Part shown: piece by piece, positions 7,868 to 16,806 of the stretch | Layout of the letters: each line of letters begins with the position of its first letter | How positions within the stretch are numbered: position 1 is the stretch's first letter | Assembly: GCA_964386705.1 (NCBI GenBank) | Contig: CAYLTY010000015.1 | Span: 1 to 64,000 of the forward strand | DNA length: 64,000 nt | From: AM-0621 sp964386705 | GTDB lineage: Bacteria > Planctomycetota > Planctomycetia > Planctomycetales > Planctomycetaceae | Reading direction: 5' to 3' | Notes under the pieces: model-generated | Database searches by the model: none | The model's input: only the letters and a program-made list of their open reading frames with translations | What the model was told of the DNA's origin: nothing | Position numbers and translations under genes: made by a program

Positions 7868-9190
7868 ATGACGTTACTACCTCCAGTTTCGGAAGCGTCA
7901 GCGCCTCCGATTCGAAAAGCAGCGGTACCGCCCGCAGAGACTCCGCCGCCACCGCAACGACCTTCGCGCTGGCGCTGGATTCCGTGGGTGTTGGTACGGT
8001 TGCTGGCATTGGCTGCCGCTGTCGCTGCATGGCACTACCGCGATGAGTGGCTTCCCAAAGCGAAAGCGTTCCTCATTCGTGAAGAGACCAAGCCCACCAA
8101 ACCTGCGGCTCGCGCTGTTGCAGTGGTGGCGGCTCCCGCGAAACAACGGGACCTGAACCTGTACCTCAACGGCCTGGGCACGGTGACGGCGTTCAACACG
8201 GTCACCATTCGCAGCCGGGTCGATGGCGAACTGATCAATGTGGCCTTTGACGAAGGCCAGTTCGTTACTGAAGGCGATCTGCTCGCTGAAATCGATGGCC
8301 GCGCGTATGAAGTTCAGCTCGAAGAAGCCGAAGGCCAACTGGCTCGCGATGAAGCGACGTTGGACGCTGCGAAGCTGGTGATGGCTCGCTATGAAAAACT
8401 CTTACCCACCAAGTCGGTAACGCAGCAGGAGTTTGATGAGCACCTGGCATTGATGGGACGTACCGAGGGTGTGATCCGGACCGACCGAGCGTTGGTTGCG
8501 AATGCCAAGCTGCAACTGAGCTATTGCCGCATCGTGGCTCCGATCAGCGGACGCATCGGGCTGAGGCATGTTGATAAGGGCAACATCATTCGTGCCAACG
8601 ACATGACCGGCATGGCGGTCATCACGCAACTGCAACCGATCTCGCTGATGTTCACGATTCCGCAGGACGACATCGTCCGCGTGCAGCGACGATTGCACTC
8701 GGAATCGGAATCGAAAATGGAGGTCGCCGCGTTTGATCGCGACTTCAAAACGAAGCTGGCGGTTGGGCACCTGGACGCGATCGATAATCAAGTCGACCCG
8801 CTGACTGGCACTGTGAAGCTGAAGGCCGAGTTTGAAAACGACGAGAGCACGCTTTTTCCCAACCAGTTCGTCAATGCACGGTTACTGGTGGAAACGAAGC
8901 AGAACGCGATTGTCGTGCCGTCAGCCGCCGTGCAGCGCGGGCCGGGAAGTCCGTATGTGTACGTGCTGAAAGAGGACGACACCGTCGAGCTGCGCAACGT
9001 CACGATTGGTCCGGCGGAAGGCACCGAGACGTCGATTGAGTCCGGGCTGACTGCGGGCGAACTGGTCGTGGTGGAAGGTCTCGACAAGTTGCAGCACGGT
9101 GCCAAAGTGGCGACTCGCGACAAGGAAAAGAAGGCCGAGGCTGAGGGAGCTAAGCAGTCTGAAACGGCTCCCAAAGAGGCCTCGAAATGA
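7868..9190 (+). CDS. mdtA: RND efflux periplasmic adaptor subunit (MdtA/AcrA type)
   Basis: A 440-residue membrane-fusion protein that links an RND pump to an outer-membrane channel. After a proline-rich cytoplasmic start, one anchor helix is visible (WIPWVLVRLLALAAAVAAW, about 38-56). The HlyD/biotinyl-lipoyl-like region follows (TVTIRSRVDGELINVAFDEG), then the alpha-hairpin, the second lipoyl half (YCRIVAPISGRIGLRHVDKG) and the beta-barrel and membrane-proximal domains (FPNQFVNARLLVE, VVPSAAVQRG). The C-terminus is Lys/Glu-rich. AAGGTG sits upstream of the ATG. The stop overlaps the start of the next gene by 4 bp (ATGA), so translation is coupled. A TolC-like channel is not encoded nearby. 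Confidence 0.9.
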   Translation: MTLLPPVSEASAPPIRKAAVPPAETPPPPQRPSRWRWIPWVLVRLLALAAAVAAWHYRDEWLPKAKAFLIREETKPTKPAARAVAVVAAPAKQRDLNLYLNGLGTVTAFNTVTIRSRVDGELINVAFDEGQFVTEGDLLAEIDGRAYEVQLEEAEGQLARDEATLDAAKLVMARYEKLLPTKSVTQQEFDEHLALMGRTEGVIRTDRALVANAKLQLSYCRIVAPISGRIGLRHVDKGNIIRANDMTGMAVITQLQPISLMFTIPQDDIVRVQRRLHSESESKMEVAAFDRDFKTKLAVGHLDAIDNQVDPLTGTVKLKAEFENDESTLFPNQFVNARLLVETKQNAIVVPSAAVQRGPGSPYVYVLKEDDTVELRNVTIGPAEGTETSIESGLTAGELVVVEGLDKLQHGAKVATRDKEKKAEAEGAKQSETAPKEASK

Positions 9191-12100
9191 ATGTTTCCCG
9201 GCCCTTCATTCTCCGGCCGGTGGCGACGGTATTGCTGATGGTCGCCATCCTGCTGGCGGGCATTGTGGCTTATCGGGAACTACCCGTCTCTGCGTTGCCG
9301 CAGGTGGACTATCCGACGATTCAGGTGCTGACATTCTATCCCGGCGCCGGCCCGGACGTGATGGCGTCATCCATCACAGCGCCGCTGGAACGGCAGTTCG
9401 GGCAAGTGCCGGGCTTGAGCCAGATGATGTCAACCAGTTCGGATGGTTGCTCGGTCATCACGCTGCGGTTCGCGCTCGAACTGGACATCGACGTCGCCGC
9501 TCAGCAGGTGCAGGCGGCGATTAACGTGGCTTCGAGTTTTCTGCCGCGCGATCTGCCGAATCCGCCGATCTACACAAAGACGAACCCGGCCGACTCACCG
9601 ATTCTGACGCTGGCGCTGTCGTCGGACACCTTGCCGTTGTCGAAGGTCGAAGACCTGGCCGACACGCGGCTGGCGCAAAAGATCTCGCAGTTGTCCGGCG
9701 TCGGCATGGTCAGCATTAGCGGCGGGCAGAAGCCGGCGATCCGCATTCAGGCGAATCCGACGGCGTTGTCTTCGATCGGCATGAATCTGGAAGACCTGCG
9801 AGTCGCGCTCACCCAAGCGAACGTCAATCAGGCGAAGGGAAGTTTTGATGGTTTACGCCAGTCCTACACGATCGGCGCCAACGACCAACTGCTGTCGAGC
9901 GAGCAGTATCGCAAGCTGATCATCGCGTATCGCAACGGTGCGCCGATTCAGATGTCGGACGTCGCGGACGTGATCGACAGCGCCGAGAACATCCGACAAG
10001 CCGCGTGGATGAATGAAACGCCGGCCGTGATTCTCAACATTCAACGGCAGCCCGGTGCGAACATCATCGAGGTCGTGGATCGCATCAAGTCGTTGCTGCC
10101 CCAATTGCAGGAGTCGTTACCCGCGGCCGTTGACGTGCAGGTACTCACTGACCGAACGGTGACGATTCGCGCTTCGGTGCATGACGTGCAACGCGAACTG
10201 GTCATGACCATCGGGCTGGTGGTGCTGGTCATCTTTTTGTTCCTGCGCAACGTGCCCGCAACCATCATCCCAAGCGTCGCCGTGCCGCTGTCTCTGGTAG
10301 GCACGTTCGGGGTGATGTACCTGCTGGACTACAGCCTCAATAACCTGACTCTGATGGCGCTGACAATCTCGACGGGCTTCGTTGTCGATGATGCGATCGT
10401 GATGATCGAGAACATCATGCGCTACATTGAAGAAGGCGATGAGCCGCTCGATGCCTCGCTGAAGGGCGCCCAGCAGATCGGCTTCACGATCATCTCGCTG
10501 AGCGTGTCATTGATCGCGGTGCTCATTCCGCTGCTGTTCATGGGCGACATCGTCGGCCGGTTGTTTCGCGAGTTCGCGGTGACGCTGAGCGTGACCATTC
10601 TGGTCTCGGCGGTCGTATCGCTGACACTCACTCCCATGATGTGCGCGAAGCTGCTGAAGCACACTCACCCGTCCGATCACGGCTGGATGTATCGGGCTTC
10701 CGAAGCGGCCTTTGACGGAATTATCTGGGTCTACGGCAAGACCCTCACATTGGTGTTGCGCGTCCCGACAATCACGCTGCTCGTGGCGATTGCGACCGTC
10801 GCGGCAACCGTGGAGCTGTATCTGATTGTTCCCAAAGGCTTCTTTCCCGTGCAGGACACGGGCGTGATTCTGGGAATCTCGGAAGCGCCGCAGAGCATTT
10901 CGTTTGATGCGATGGCCAAGCGGCAGTTGGAACTGAACCGCATCATCCTGAAAGACCCGGCGGTCCAAAGTCTGTCGAGCTTCATCGGAATCGATGGCAC
11001 CAATACGACGCTCAACAGTGGCCGCATTCTGATCAATCTGAAACCGTTGGCCGAGCGGAAGACTCCGGCGACGGATGTCATTCGACGACTGCAGCCCATG
11101 CTGGCGGAAGTGTCGGGCATCACGCTGTTCATGCAGCCGGTTCAAGACCTGACGGTGGAAACGCGCGTCAGCCGGACTCAGTACCAGTACAGCCTGGAGA
11201 ATCCGAATTCGAAAGAACTGGGCGAGTGGGCACCGAAGTTTGTAGAGAAACTGCAGTCGCTGCCTGAGCTGCGCGACGTCGCGACCGATCAACAGAACGA
11301 GGGCCTGCAGGCTCGTGTGGTGATCGATCGTGACACGGCTTCGAGACTGGGAATCACTCCGCAGATGATCGACGACGCCCTGTACGACGCGTTCGGGCAG
11401 CGGCAGGTTTCGATCATGTTCACGCAGCTCAATCAATACCGGCTGGTGCTGGAAGTGAAGCCGGAGTTCAAAAACGAGACGCGCGATTTGCAGGAGATCT
11501 ACCTGAAGTCGACGACGGGCGGTTCGATTCCTCTCGGTTCGTTCACGCGAATAGAAGAGTCCGCCGCGCCGCTGGCGATCAATCATCAGGGGCAGTTTCC
11601 GGTGGTAACGGTGTCGTTCAACCTGGCTCCGGGAGTCGCGCTGGGTGACGCTGTTGATGCGATCGCGAAGGCGAAGGAAGAGGTCGGACTACCGAGCGGC
11701 ATCGTGGGCGGTTTTCAGGGAACGGCTGAAGCGTTTCAGGCATCGCTCAAGAACACGCCGATGCTCATCCTCGCAGCGCTGGTCACCGTCTACATCGTGC
11801 TGGGTGTCTTGTACGAGAGCTACATTCATCCCATCACGATCCTTTCGACGTTGCCTTCCGCTGGCGTAGGAGCACTCGTCGCGTTGCTGATCTATCAGGC
11901 GGATCTCAGCGTGATAGCGCTCATTGGCATCATCCTGCTGATCGGCATCGTGAAGAAGAATGCGATCATGATGATCGACTTCGCGCTGGATGCTCAGCGC
12001 AACGAAGGCAAATCGCCGCGCGATGCGATCTACGAAGCATGTCTGCTGCGGTTCCGGCCGATCATGATGACGACGATGGCTGCGCTGTTGGGCGCAGTCC

Positions 12101-12288
12101 CGCTGGCGATTGGTACGGGCGTCGGTTCGGAACTGCGTCGCCCGCTGGGCATCACCATCATCGGTGGCCTGATCTTCAGCCAACTGCTGACGCTTTATAC
12201 GACGCCGGTGATCTATCTGTGGTTTGACTGGCTGGCATCGCTGCTGGGCATGCACGTTTCGACGGGAGTGGCGGAGGACGAGGCATGA
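9187..12288 (+). CDS. mdtB: RND multidrug efflux permease, MdtB type
   Basis: A 1,033-residue inner-membrane proton/drug antiporter of the RND hydrophobe/amphiphile efflux class, full length for the family. It starts FILRPVATVLLMVAILLAG, the usual first helix, and shows the family signatures LPQVDYPTIQV, the TM4 proton-relay pair in GFVVDDAIVMIENIM, GRLFREFAVTLS and GIVKKNAIMMIDFAL. The large periplasmic loops that form the porter and docking domains are present. It overlaps both neighbours by 4 bp. With the next gene it forms the two-permease arrangement known from MdtBC, where the pump is a heterotrimer. Substrates (bile salts, novobiocin and others in E. coli) cannot be deduced here. Confidence 0.92.
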   Translation: MNVSRPFILRPVATVLLMVAILLAGIVAYRELPVSALPQVDYPTIQVLTFYPGAGPDVMASSITAPLERQFGQVPGLSQMMSTSSDGCSVITLRFALELDIDVAAQQVQAAINVASSFLPRDLPNPPIYTKTNPADSPILTLALSSDTLPLSKVEDLADTRLAQKISQLSGVGMVSISGGQKPAIRIQANPTALSSIGMNLEDLRVALTQANVNQAKGSFDGLRQSYTIGANDQLLSSEQYRKLIIAYRNGAPIQMSDVADVIDSAENIRQAAWMNETPAVILNIQRQPGANIIEVVDRIKSLLPQLQESLPAAVDVQVLTDRTVTIRASVHDVQRELVMTIGLVVLVIFLFLRNVPATIIPSVAVPLSLVGTFGVMYLLDYSLNNLTLMALTISTGFVVDDAIVMIENIMRYIEEGDEPLDASLKGAQQIGFTIISLSVSLIAVLIPLLFMGDIVGRLFREFAVTLSVTILVSAVVSLTLTPMMCAKLLKHTHPSDHGWMYRASEAAFDGIIWVYGKTLTLVLRVPTITLLVAIATVAATVELYLIVPKGFFPVQDTGVILGISEAPQSISFDAMAKRQLELNRIILKDPAVQSLSSFIGIDGTNTTLNSGRILINLKPLAERKTPATDVIRRLQPMLAEVSGITLFMQPVQDLTVETRVSRTQYQYSLENPNSKELGEWAPKFVEKLQSLPELRDVATDQQNEGLQARVVIDRDTASRLGITPQMIDDALYDAFGQRQVSIMFTQLNQYRLVLEVKPEFKNETRDLQEIYLKSTTGGSIPLGSFTRIEESAAPLAINHQGQFPVVTVSFNLAPGVALGDAVDAIAKAKEEVGLPSGIVGGFQGTAEAFQASLKNTPMLILAALVTVYIVLGVLYESYIHPITILSTLPSAGVGALVALLIYQADLSVIALIGIILLIGIVKKNAIMMIDFALDAQRNEGKSPRDAIYEACLLRFRPIMMTTMAALLGAVPLAIGTGVGSELRRPLGITIIGGLIFSQLLTLYTTPVIYLWFDWLASLLGMHVSTGVAEDEA

Positions 12289-15200
12289 GCCTGTCAACGC
12301 CCTTCATTCAACGTCCCGTCGGGACGACTCTGCTGACGATTGCGATCACGTTGGCCGGTGTGTTGGGCTACGGGTTGCTCCCGGTTTCGCCGCTGCCGCA
12401 GATTGAGTTTCCGACAATTCAAGTGAGCGCTGGGCTGCCGGGGGCAAGTCCGGACGTCATGGCTTCGGCGGTGGCAACTCCGCTGGAACGCCAGTTCGGT
12501 CGTATCGCGGGTATCGCTGAAATGACGTCAGCCAGCTCGCTGGGTGGAACGTCGATCTCGATGCAGTTCGAGCTGGATCGCAACGTCGACGCCGCCGCTC
12601 GTGACGTGCAGGCCGCGATTAATGCCGCGCGGGGACAATTGCCGGCCAATCTGCCGAACAATCCGTCCTATCGGAAAGTCAATCCAGCAGACGCGCCGAT
12701 CATGATGCTGACGCTGACATCGAACACGTACACCCGACCGCAGATGTACGACGTGGCGGCGTCAATCCTGCAGCAAAAGCTGTCTCAGGTGCAGGGCGTA
12801 GGGCAGGTCAGCGTTAGCGGAGGCTCGCCGCCTGCCGTGCGCGTCGACATCAATCCGACGGTCTTGAACAACTACAACATCGGCTTGGAAGATGTCCGGA
12901 ATGTGTTGGGTTCGGCGAATGCCAATCGGCCGAAGGGGCAGATTTCGGACGAAGAACGCAGTTGGATCATCACGGCGACGGATCAGCTCAAGAAGGCTGC
13001 TGAGTATGAATCGCTGATCGTCGCCTATCGCAACGGAGCTCCGATCCGGCTGGGTGATGTCGCGACGGTCACAGATTCGGTCGAGGACATTCGCGCGTTC
13101 GGCATCGCGAACGGGGTGCCATCAATCACCGTCATGATGTTTCGTCAGCCGGGCGCGAACATCATCGAAACCGTCGATCGCATTCGAGCCCTCCTGCCGC
13201 AACTTCAAGCTCAGGTACCCGCCGACATGCTGGTCTCGGTCGCGATGGACCGCACCCGTACGATCCGGGCGTCGCTGGAAGAGGTGCAGTTCACGCTGTT
13301 GATCTCGATCGCTCTGGTGATCCTGGTGGTGTTCCTGTTCCTGCGGGACCTGCGGGCGACGTTCATTCCCAGCATTGCGGTTCCCGTCTCGCTGGTCAGC
13401 ACCTTCGGGGTGATGTACCTGGCCGGTTACAGCATCGACAATCTGTCGTTGATGGCTCTGACGATCGCGACCGGCTTCGTGGTCGATGACGCGATTGTGG
13501 TGATCGAAAATATAATTCGTCACATCGAAGACGGCATGACGCCCATGCAGGCGTCGATTCGTGGCGCGAAGGAAATCGGCTTCACGGTGTTGTCGATCAG
13601 CGTGTCGCTGGTGGCCGTGTTCATCCCAATCTTCCTGATGCAGGGCATCGTGGGGCGGTTGTTTCGTGAGTTCGCGGTCACATTGTCGGTGGCGATCGGC
13701 ATCTCGCTGGTGGTCTCGCTGACAACGACGCCGATGATGTGCGCGTACCTGCTGAAGTCGCGTCACGAGCAACGTCGCGGATTGTGGTACCGCGCCAGCG
13801 AACGTGTCTTTGATGGCATCTTGTGGATCTACTCAGGGTCGTTGCGCTGGGTGCTGCGGCATCAATTCAGCATGCTGCTGGTCACACTGTCGACGATCGG
13901 TTTGACGGTCTACTTGTATGTGATCGTTCCAAAAGGCTTCTTCCCCCAGCAGGACACGGGCCGACTTTCCGGCAGTCTGCAGGCGGATCAGGATACTTCG
14001 TTCCAATCGATGGCGCGGCTGCTGGCGACATTCTCGGCAGTCGTTGGCGAAGATCCCGACGTGGCCGGCATGGTGGCGTTCGTAGGTGGCTCGCGTGATG
14101 CGGGTGGATCAGTCAATTCCGGTCGCATGTTCGTGACACTGAAACCGCTCAACGAGCGTAATTTTCGTGCTGATGAAGTCATCGCGCGCATTCGAGCGAA
14201 GACGTCGAAGGTCCCGGGCGCGAATCTGGTTCTGCAATCCGTGCAAGACCTGCGCGTGGGTGGTCGAGCGAGTAGCGCGCAGTACCAGTACACGCTGCGC
14301 GGGGACAACCTCGAAGAGTTGAGTCAGTGGAGCGGCAAGCTGCTGCGGGAACTGAGAAAGACGCCCGGTCTGGTGGATGTGAACAGCGACCAGCAGACGC
14401 GTGGATTGCAGACTCGACTGAATATCGACCGTGCCAATGCGATGCGGATGGGGGTAACCGTCTCCAATATCGACAACACGCTCTATGACGCTTTCGGCCA
14501 GCGCCCGGTGTCGACGATCTACGAGTCGTTGAATCAATACCGGGTCGTGATGCAGGTCGAACCCGAGTTCTCACAGAACCCCGAGTCTCTGAGGCACATC
14601 TATGTGCGTGGCAGCGGCGATGCGCAGATTCCGCTGGCAACGCTGTACCGCCAGACGGCTGTTAACACCTCGCTGACCGCAAATCATTCGGGCCAGTTCC
14701 CGTCGGTCACACTGTCGTTCAACCTGGCGCCGGGGACCTCATTGGGTGATGTCGTGCCGCGCATTGAGCAGGCGGCTCAGACGCTGGGCATGCCTGAGAA
14801 TATTCAGGGCAAGTTTCAGGGGACCGCTCAGGCGTTTCAGGCATCGCTCAGCAATCAGCCTATTCTGGTGCTGGCTGCGCTGGTGACTGTCTACATCGTG
14901 CTGGGAGTTCTCTACGAGAGCTACATCCATCCGTTGACGATTCTCTCCACGCTGCCGTCGGCGGGAGTGGGAGCACTGCTGGCTCTCATTGTGTGCAAGA
15001 CGGAACTTAACGTGATGGCGTTGATCGGCATTCTGCTGCTGATCGGCATCGTGAAGAAGAACGCGATCATGATGATCGACTTCGCGCTCGAGACCGAGCG
15101 CACCCACCACAAATCGCCCGAGGAATCCATCTACGAAGCCTGCGTGCTGCGCTTCCGGCCCATCACCATGACGACGCTCGCCGCGTTGCTCGGGGCGTTG

Positions 15201-15422
15201 CCATTGGCCATTGGCAATAGTGACGGATCGGAATTACGCCGCCCGCTCGGCATCGCCATTGTCGGCGGTTTGATCTTCAGCCAGTTGCTGACGCTCTACA
15301 CCACGCCGGTCGTGTACCTCTATCTCGATCGCTTCAGCATCTGGTGCAACCGCATCCGCCGCAAGAAGCCGCGTCGACCGGTGACGCCCGCCGAACCCGA
15401 TCCCGTTACGGCAGCAACATGA
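12285..15422 (+). CDS. mdtC: RND multidrug efflux permease, MdtC type
   Basis: The second RND permease, 1,045 residues, a clear paralogue of the preceding one along its whole length. It begins FIQRPVGTTLLTIAITLAG and contains LPQIEFPTIQV, GFVVDDAIVVIENIIRH in TM4 and GIVKKNAIMMIDFALE. The start ATG overlaps the previous stop (ATGA). The C-terminal tail is basic and proline-rich (RRKKPRRPVTPAEPDP). Its last 17 bp overlap the 3' end of the convergent lactonase gene. It probably assembles with MdtB in one pump. The assignment of B versus C to the two copies is by gene order only. Confidence 0.92.
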   Translation: MSLSTPFIQRPVGTTLLTIAITLAGVLGYGLLPVSPLPQIEFPTIQVSAGLPGASPDVMASAVATPLERQFGRIAGIAEMTSASSLGGTSISMQFELDRNVDAAARDVQAAINAARGQLPANLPNNPSYRKVNPADAPIMMLTLTSNTYTRPQMYDVAASILQQKLSQVQGVGQVSVSGGSPPAVRVDINPTVLNNYNIGLEDVRNVLGSANANRPKGQISDEERSWIITATDQLKKAAEYESLIVAYRNGAPIRLGDVATVTDSVEDIRAFGIANGVPSITVMMFRQPGANIIETVDRIRALLPQLQAQVPADMLVSVAMDRTRTIRASLEEVQFTLLISIALVILVVFLFLRDLRATFIPSIAVPVSLVSTFGVMYLAGYSIDNLSLMALTIATGFVVDDAIVVIENIIRHIEDGMTPMQASIRGAKEIGFTVLSISVSLVAVFIPIFLMQGIVGRLFREFAVTLSVAIGISLVVSLTTTPMMCAYLLKSRHEQRRGLWYRASERVFDGILWIYSGSLRWVLRHQFSMLLVTLSTIGLTVYLYVIVPKGFFPQQDTGRLSGSLQADQDTSFQSMARLLATFSAVVGEDPDVAGMVAFVGGSRDAGGSVNSGRMFVTLKPLNERNFRADEVIARIRAKTSKVPGANLVLQSVQDLRVGGRASSAQYQYTLRGDNLEELSQWSGKLLRELRKTPGLVDVNSDQQTRGLQTRLNIDRANAMRMGVTVSNIDNTLYDAFGQRPVSTIYESLNQYRVVMQVEPEFSQNPESLRHIYVRGSGDAQIPLATLYRQTAVNTSLTANHSGQFPSVTLSFNLAPGTSLGDVVPRIEQAAQTLGMPENIQGKFQGTAQAFQASLSNQPILVLAALVTVYIVLGVLYESYIHPLTILSTLPSAGVGALLALIVCKTELNVMALIGILLLIGIVKKNAIMMIDFALETERTHHKSPEESIYEACVLRFRPITMTTLAALLGALPLAIGNSDGSELRRPLGIAIVGGLIFSQLLTLYTTPVVYLYLDRFSIWCNRIRRKKPRRPVTPAEPDPVTAAT

Positions 15423-16551
15423 TGCAGGAGGGCGACTCGATCGAAATGGGTTCGCCCGTCGATTTGATGCTCCCGACTTGAGGATCAATGCGAAACACCG
15501 CAACGTTCTTGCCGGGCATGTTCGCGCATAGCAGCAGCTCACCGTTCGGAGTAATCGCCAGATTCTGCGGACCTTTTCCGAGACTCGGCACGATCTCAAT
15601 CAGGGTCAGCTTGCCGTCATCGCCGATGCGATACGCGGCGAGACTGTCGTGCCCGCGATTGGTCCCATACAGGAACCGGCCGTTCGGCGTGATCTTCAGA
15701 TCGGCACAGTGACTCGTGCCTTTGAAGTCTTCCGGCAAAGTTGAAATCGTCTGCTTCTCGGCGAGTGCTCCATTGTCGCTGTTGTAGCCAAACACGGTGA
15801 CGGAGTTTGTCAGTTCGTTAATCGCGTACAACAGCTTGCCATTCGGATGAAACGTCAGATGACGAGGCCCCGCACCGGCTGGCGACTTCCCGAACGGCGG
15901 ATCGTTCGGGGTGAGCTTCGAGGTCTTCGCGTCCAGTCGGTAGCACAGCACCTGATCGATGCCGAGGTCGGCGGCATAGACGAAGCGATTGTCAGGACTG
16001 GCGATGATGCTGTGAGCGTGAGGTTCCTTCTGACGCGCCGGATTAACGCTGGATCCTGTGTGCTGCACAAAACTGGCTGAGGGGCCGAGTGAGCCGTCAG
16101 CCTGAATTGGGAGAGACGCGACGCTGCCAGTCACGTAATTCGCCACGAGCACCGTTTTGCCGGTGGCATCGACATGCAGGTAGCAGGCAGCGGTGCCCAA
16201 CGCCGACTGGCGATTGAGCAGCTTCAGTTCGCCCGAACGTCCGACGACCTCATACGCCGCGATCTGTTCGTTCTCTTTGCCGCCAAACTGCTTCGCATGA
16301 ATCGAGTACAGGAATTTTCTGTCCGGCGAGAGCGCGAGAAAGAACGGGTGCTCGACGCCCGACGTTTTATGAATTGGTTTCAGCGTGCCCGCCTGCTGAT
16401 CCAACTGATATGCCTGAATGGCACCCTGATCGCCGGGGGCAAATGCCGAAACGAAGACGACCGGGTCGGCGGCATCCGCCAGCTGCAGCGATGAACCCGT
16501 CAGCCAGATGACGAAGCAGAAAATCACAAAACGCACGGAGTGCCATGCCAT
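15406..16551 (-). CDS. Secreted lactonase-family beta-propeller protein (YbhE/Pgl type)
   Basis: About 381 residues. A Sec signal peptide (MAWHSVRFVIFCFVIWLTG... to ADA) is followed by a seven-bladed propeller typical of 6-phosphogluconolactonase-like proteins: repeated blades such as HPFFLALSPDRKFLYSI, HSIIASPDNRFVYAADLG, GPRHLTFHPNGKLLYAINE and GPQNLAITPNGELLLCANM. True 6-phosphogluconolactonase of this fold is cytoplasmic. A secreted copy more likely acts on another lactone or has a binding role, as seen in many planctomycete paralogues. The start at 16551 is chosen over an upstream ATG at 16605 because AGGAG lies seven bases before it and because it gives a clean signal peptide. Its 3' end overlaps the RND operon by 17 bp, convergently. 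Confidence 0.88.
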   Translation of the reverse strand: MAWHSVRFVIFCFVIWLTGSSLQLADAADPVVFVSAFAPGDQGAIQAYQLDQQAGTLKPIHKTSGVEHPFFLALSPDRKFLYSIHAKQFGGKENEQIAAYEVVGRSGELKLLNRQSALGTAACYLHVDATGKTVLVANYVTGSVASLPIQADGSLGPSASFVQHTGSSVNPARQKEPHAHSIIASPDNRFVYAADLGIDQVLCYRLDAKTSKLTPNDPPFGKSPAGAGPRHLTFHPNGKLLYAINELTNSVTVFGYNSDNGALAEKQTISTLPEDFKGTSHCADLKITPNGRFLYGTNRGHDSLAAYRIGDDGKLTLIEIVPSLGKGPQNLAITPNGELLLCANMPGKNVAVFRIDPQVGSIKSTGEPISIESPSCIMLLP

Positions 16552-16558
16552 CAAGAAG

Positions 16559-16563
16559 CTCCT
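16559..16563 (-). promoter_or_regulatory. Shine-Dalgarno site AGGAG for the lactonase gene
   Basis: On the minus strand AGGAG precedes the ATG at 16551 by seven bases and decides that start. Confidence 0.75.
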
Positions 16564-16806
16564 GACTGCGAAGTGGTAAGTCGGCTCGAAGACGGAGAAG
16601 TACACATTGAAGATCGTTCGGCTCGAGCGAACTGTAAGTAAGTCGCTCGCGATTCGCTTGCGTCTCGAGTCACAAGGCAGACCTAAAAAACACCGCCGAA
16701 GACCGTGAATGCGACGTGCGGTGTTTCCGCGCTGGCCTGCGGATCGTTGGGCATTAGACTCCCGCCATTCTTGCTTTCCCTACATTCTCCGGGACGGAGC
16801 CCACTC

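Noticed and set aside
10507..11586. Long minus-strand open frame (359 codons) opposite mdtB
   Set aside because: It is a shadow of the conserved RND permease frame, with Arg/Gln/His-rich noise content.
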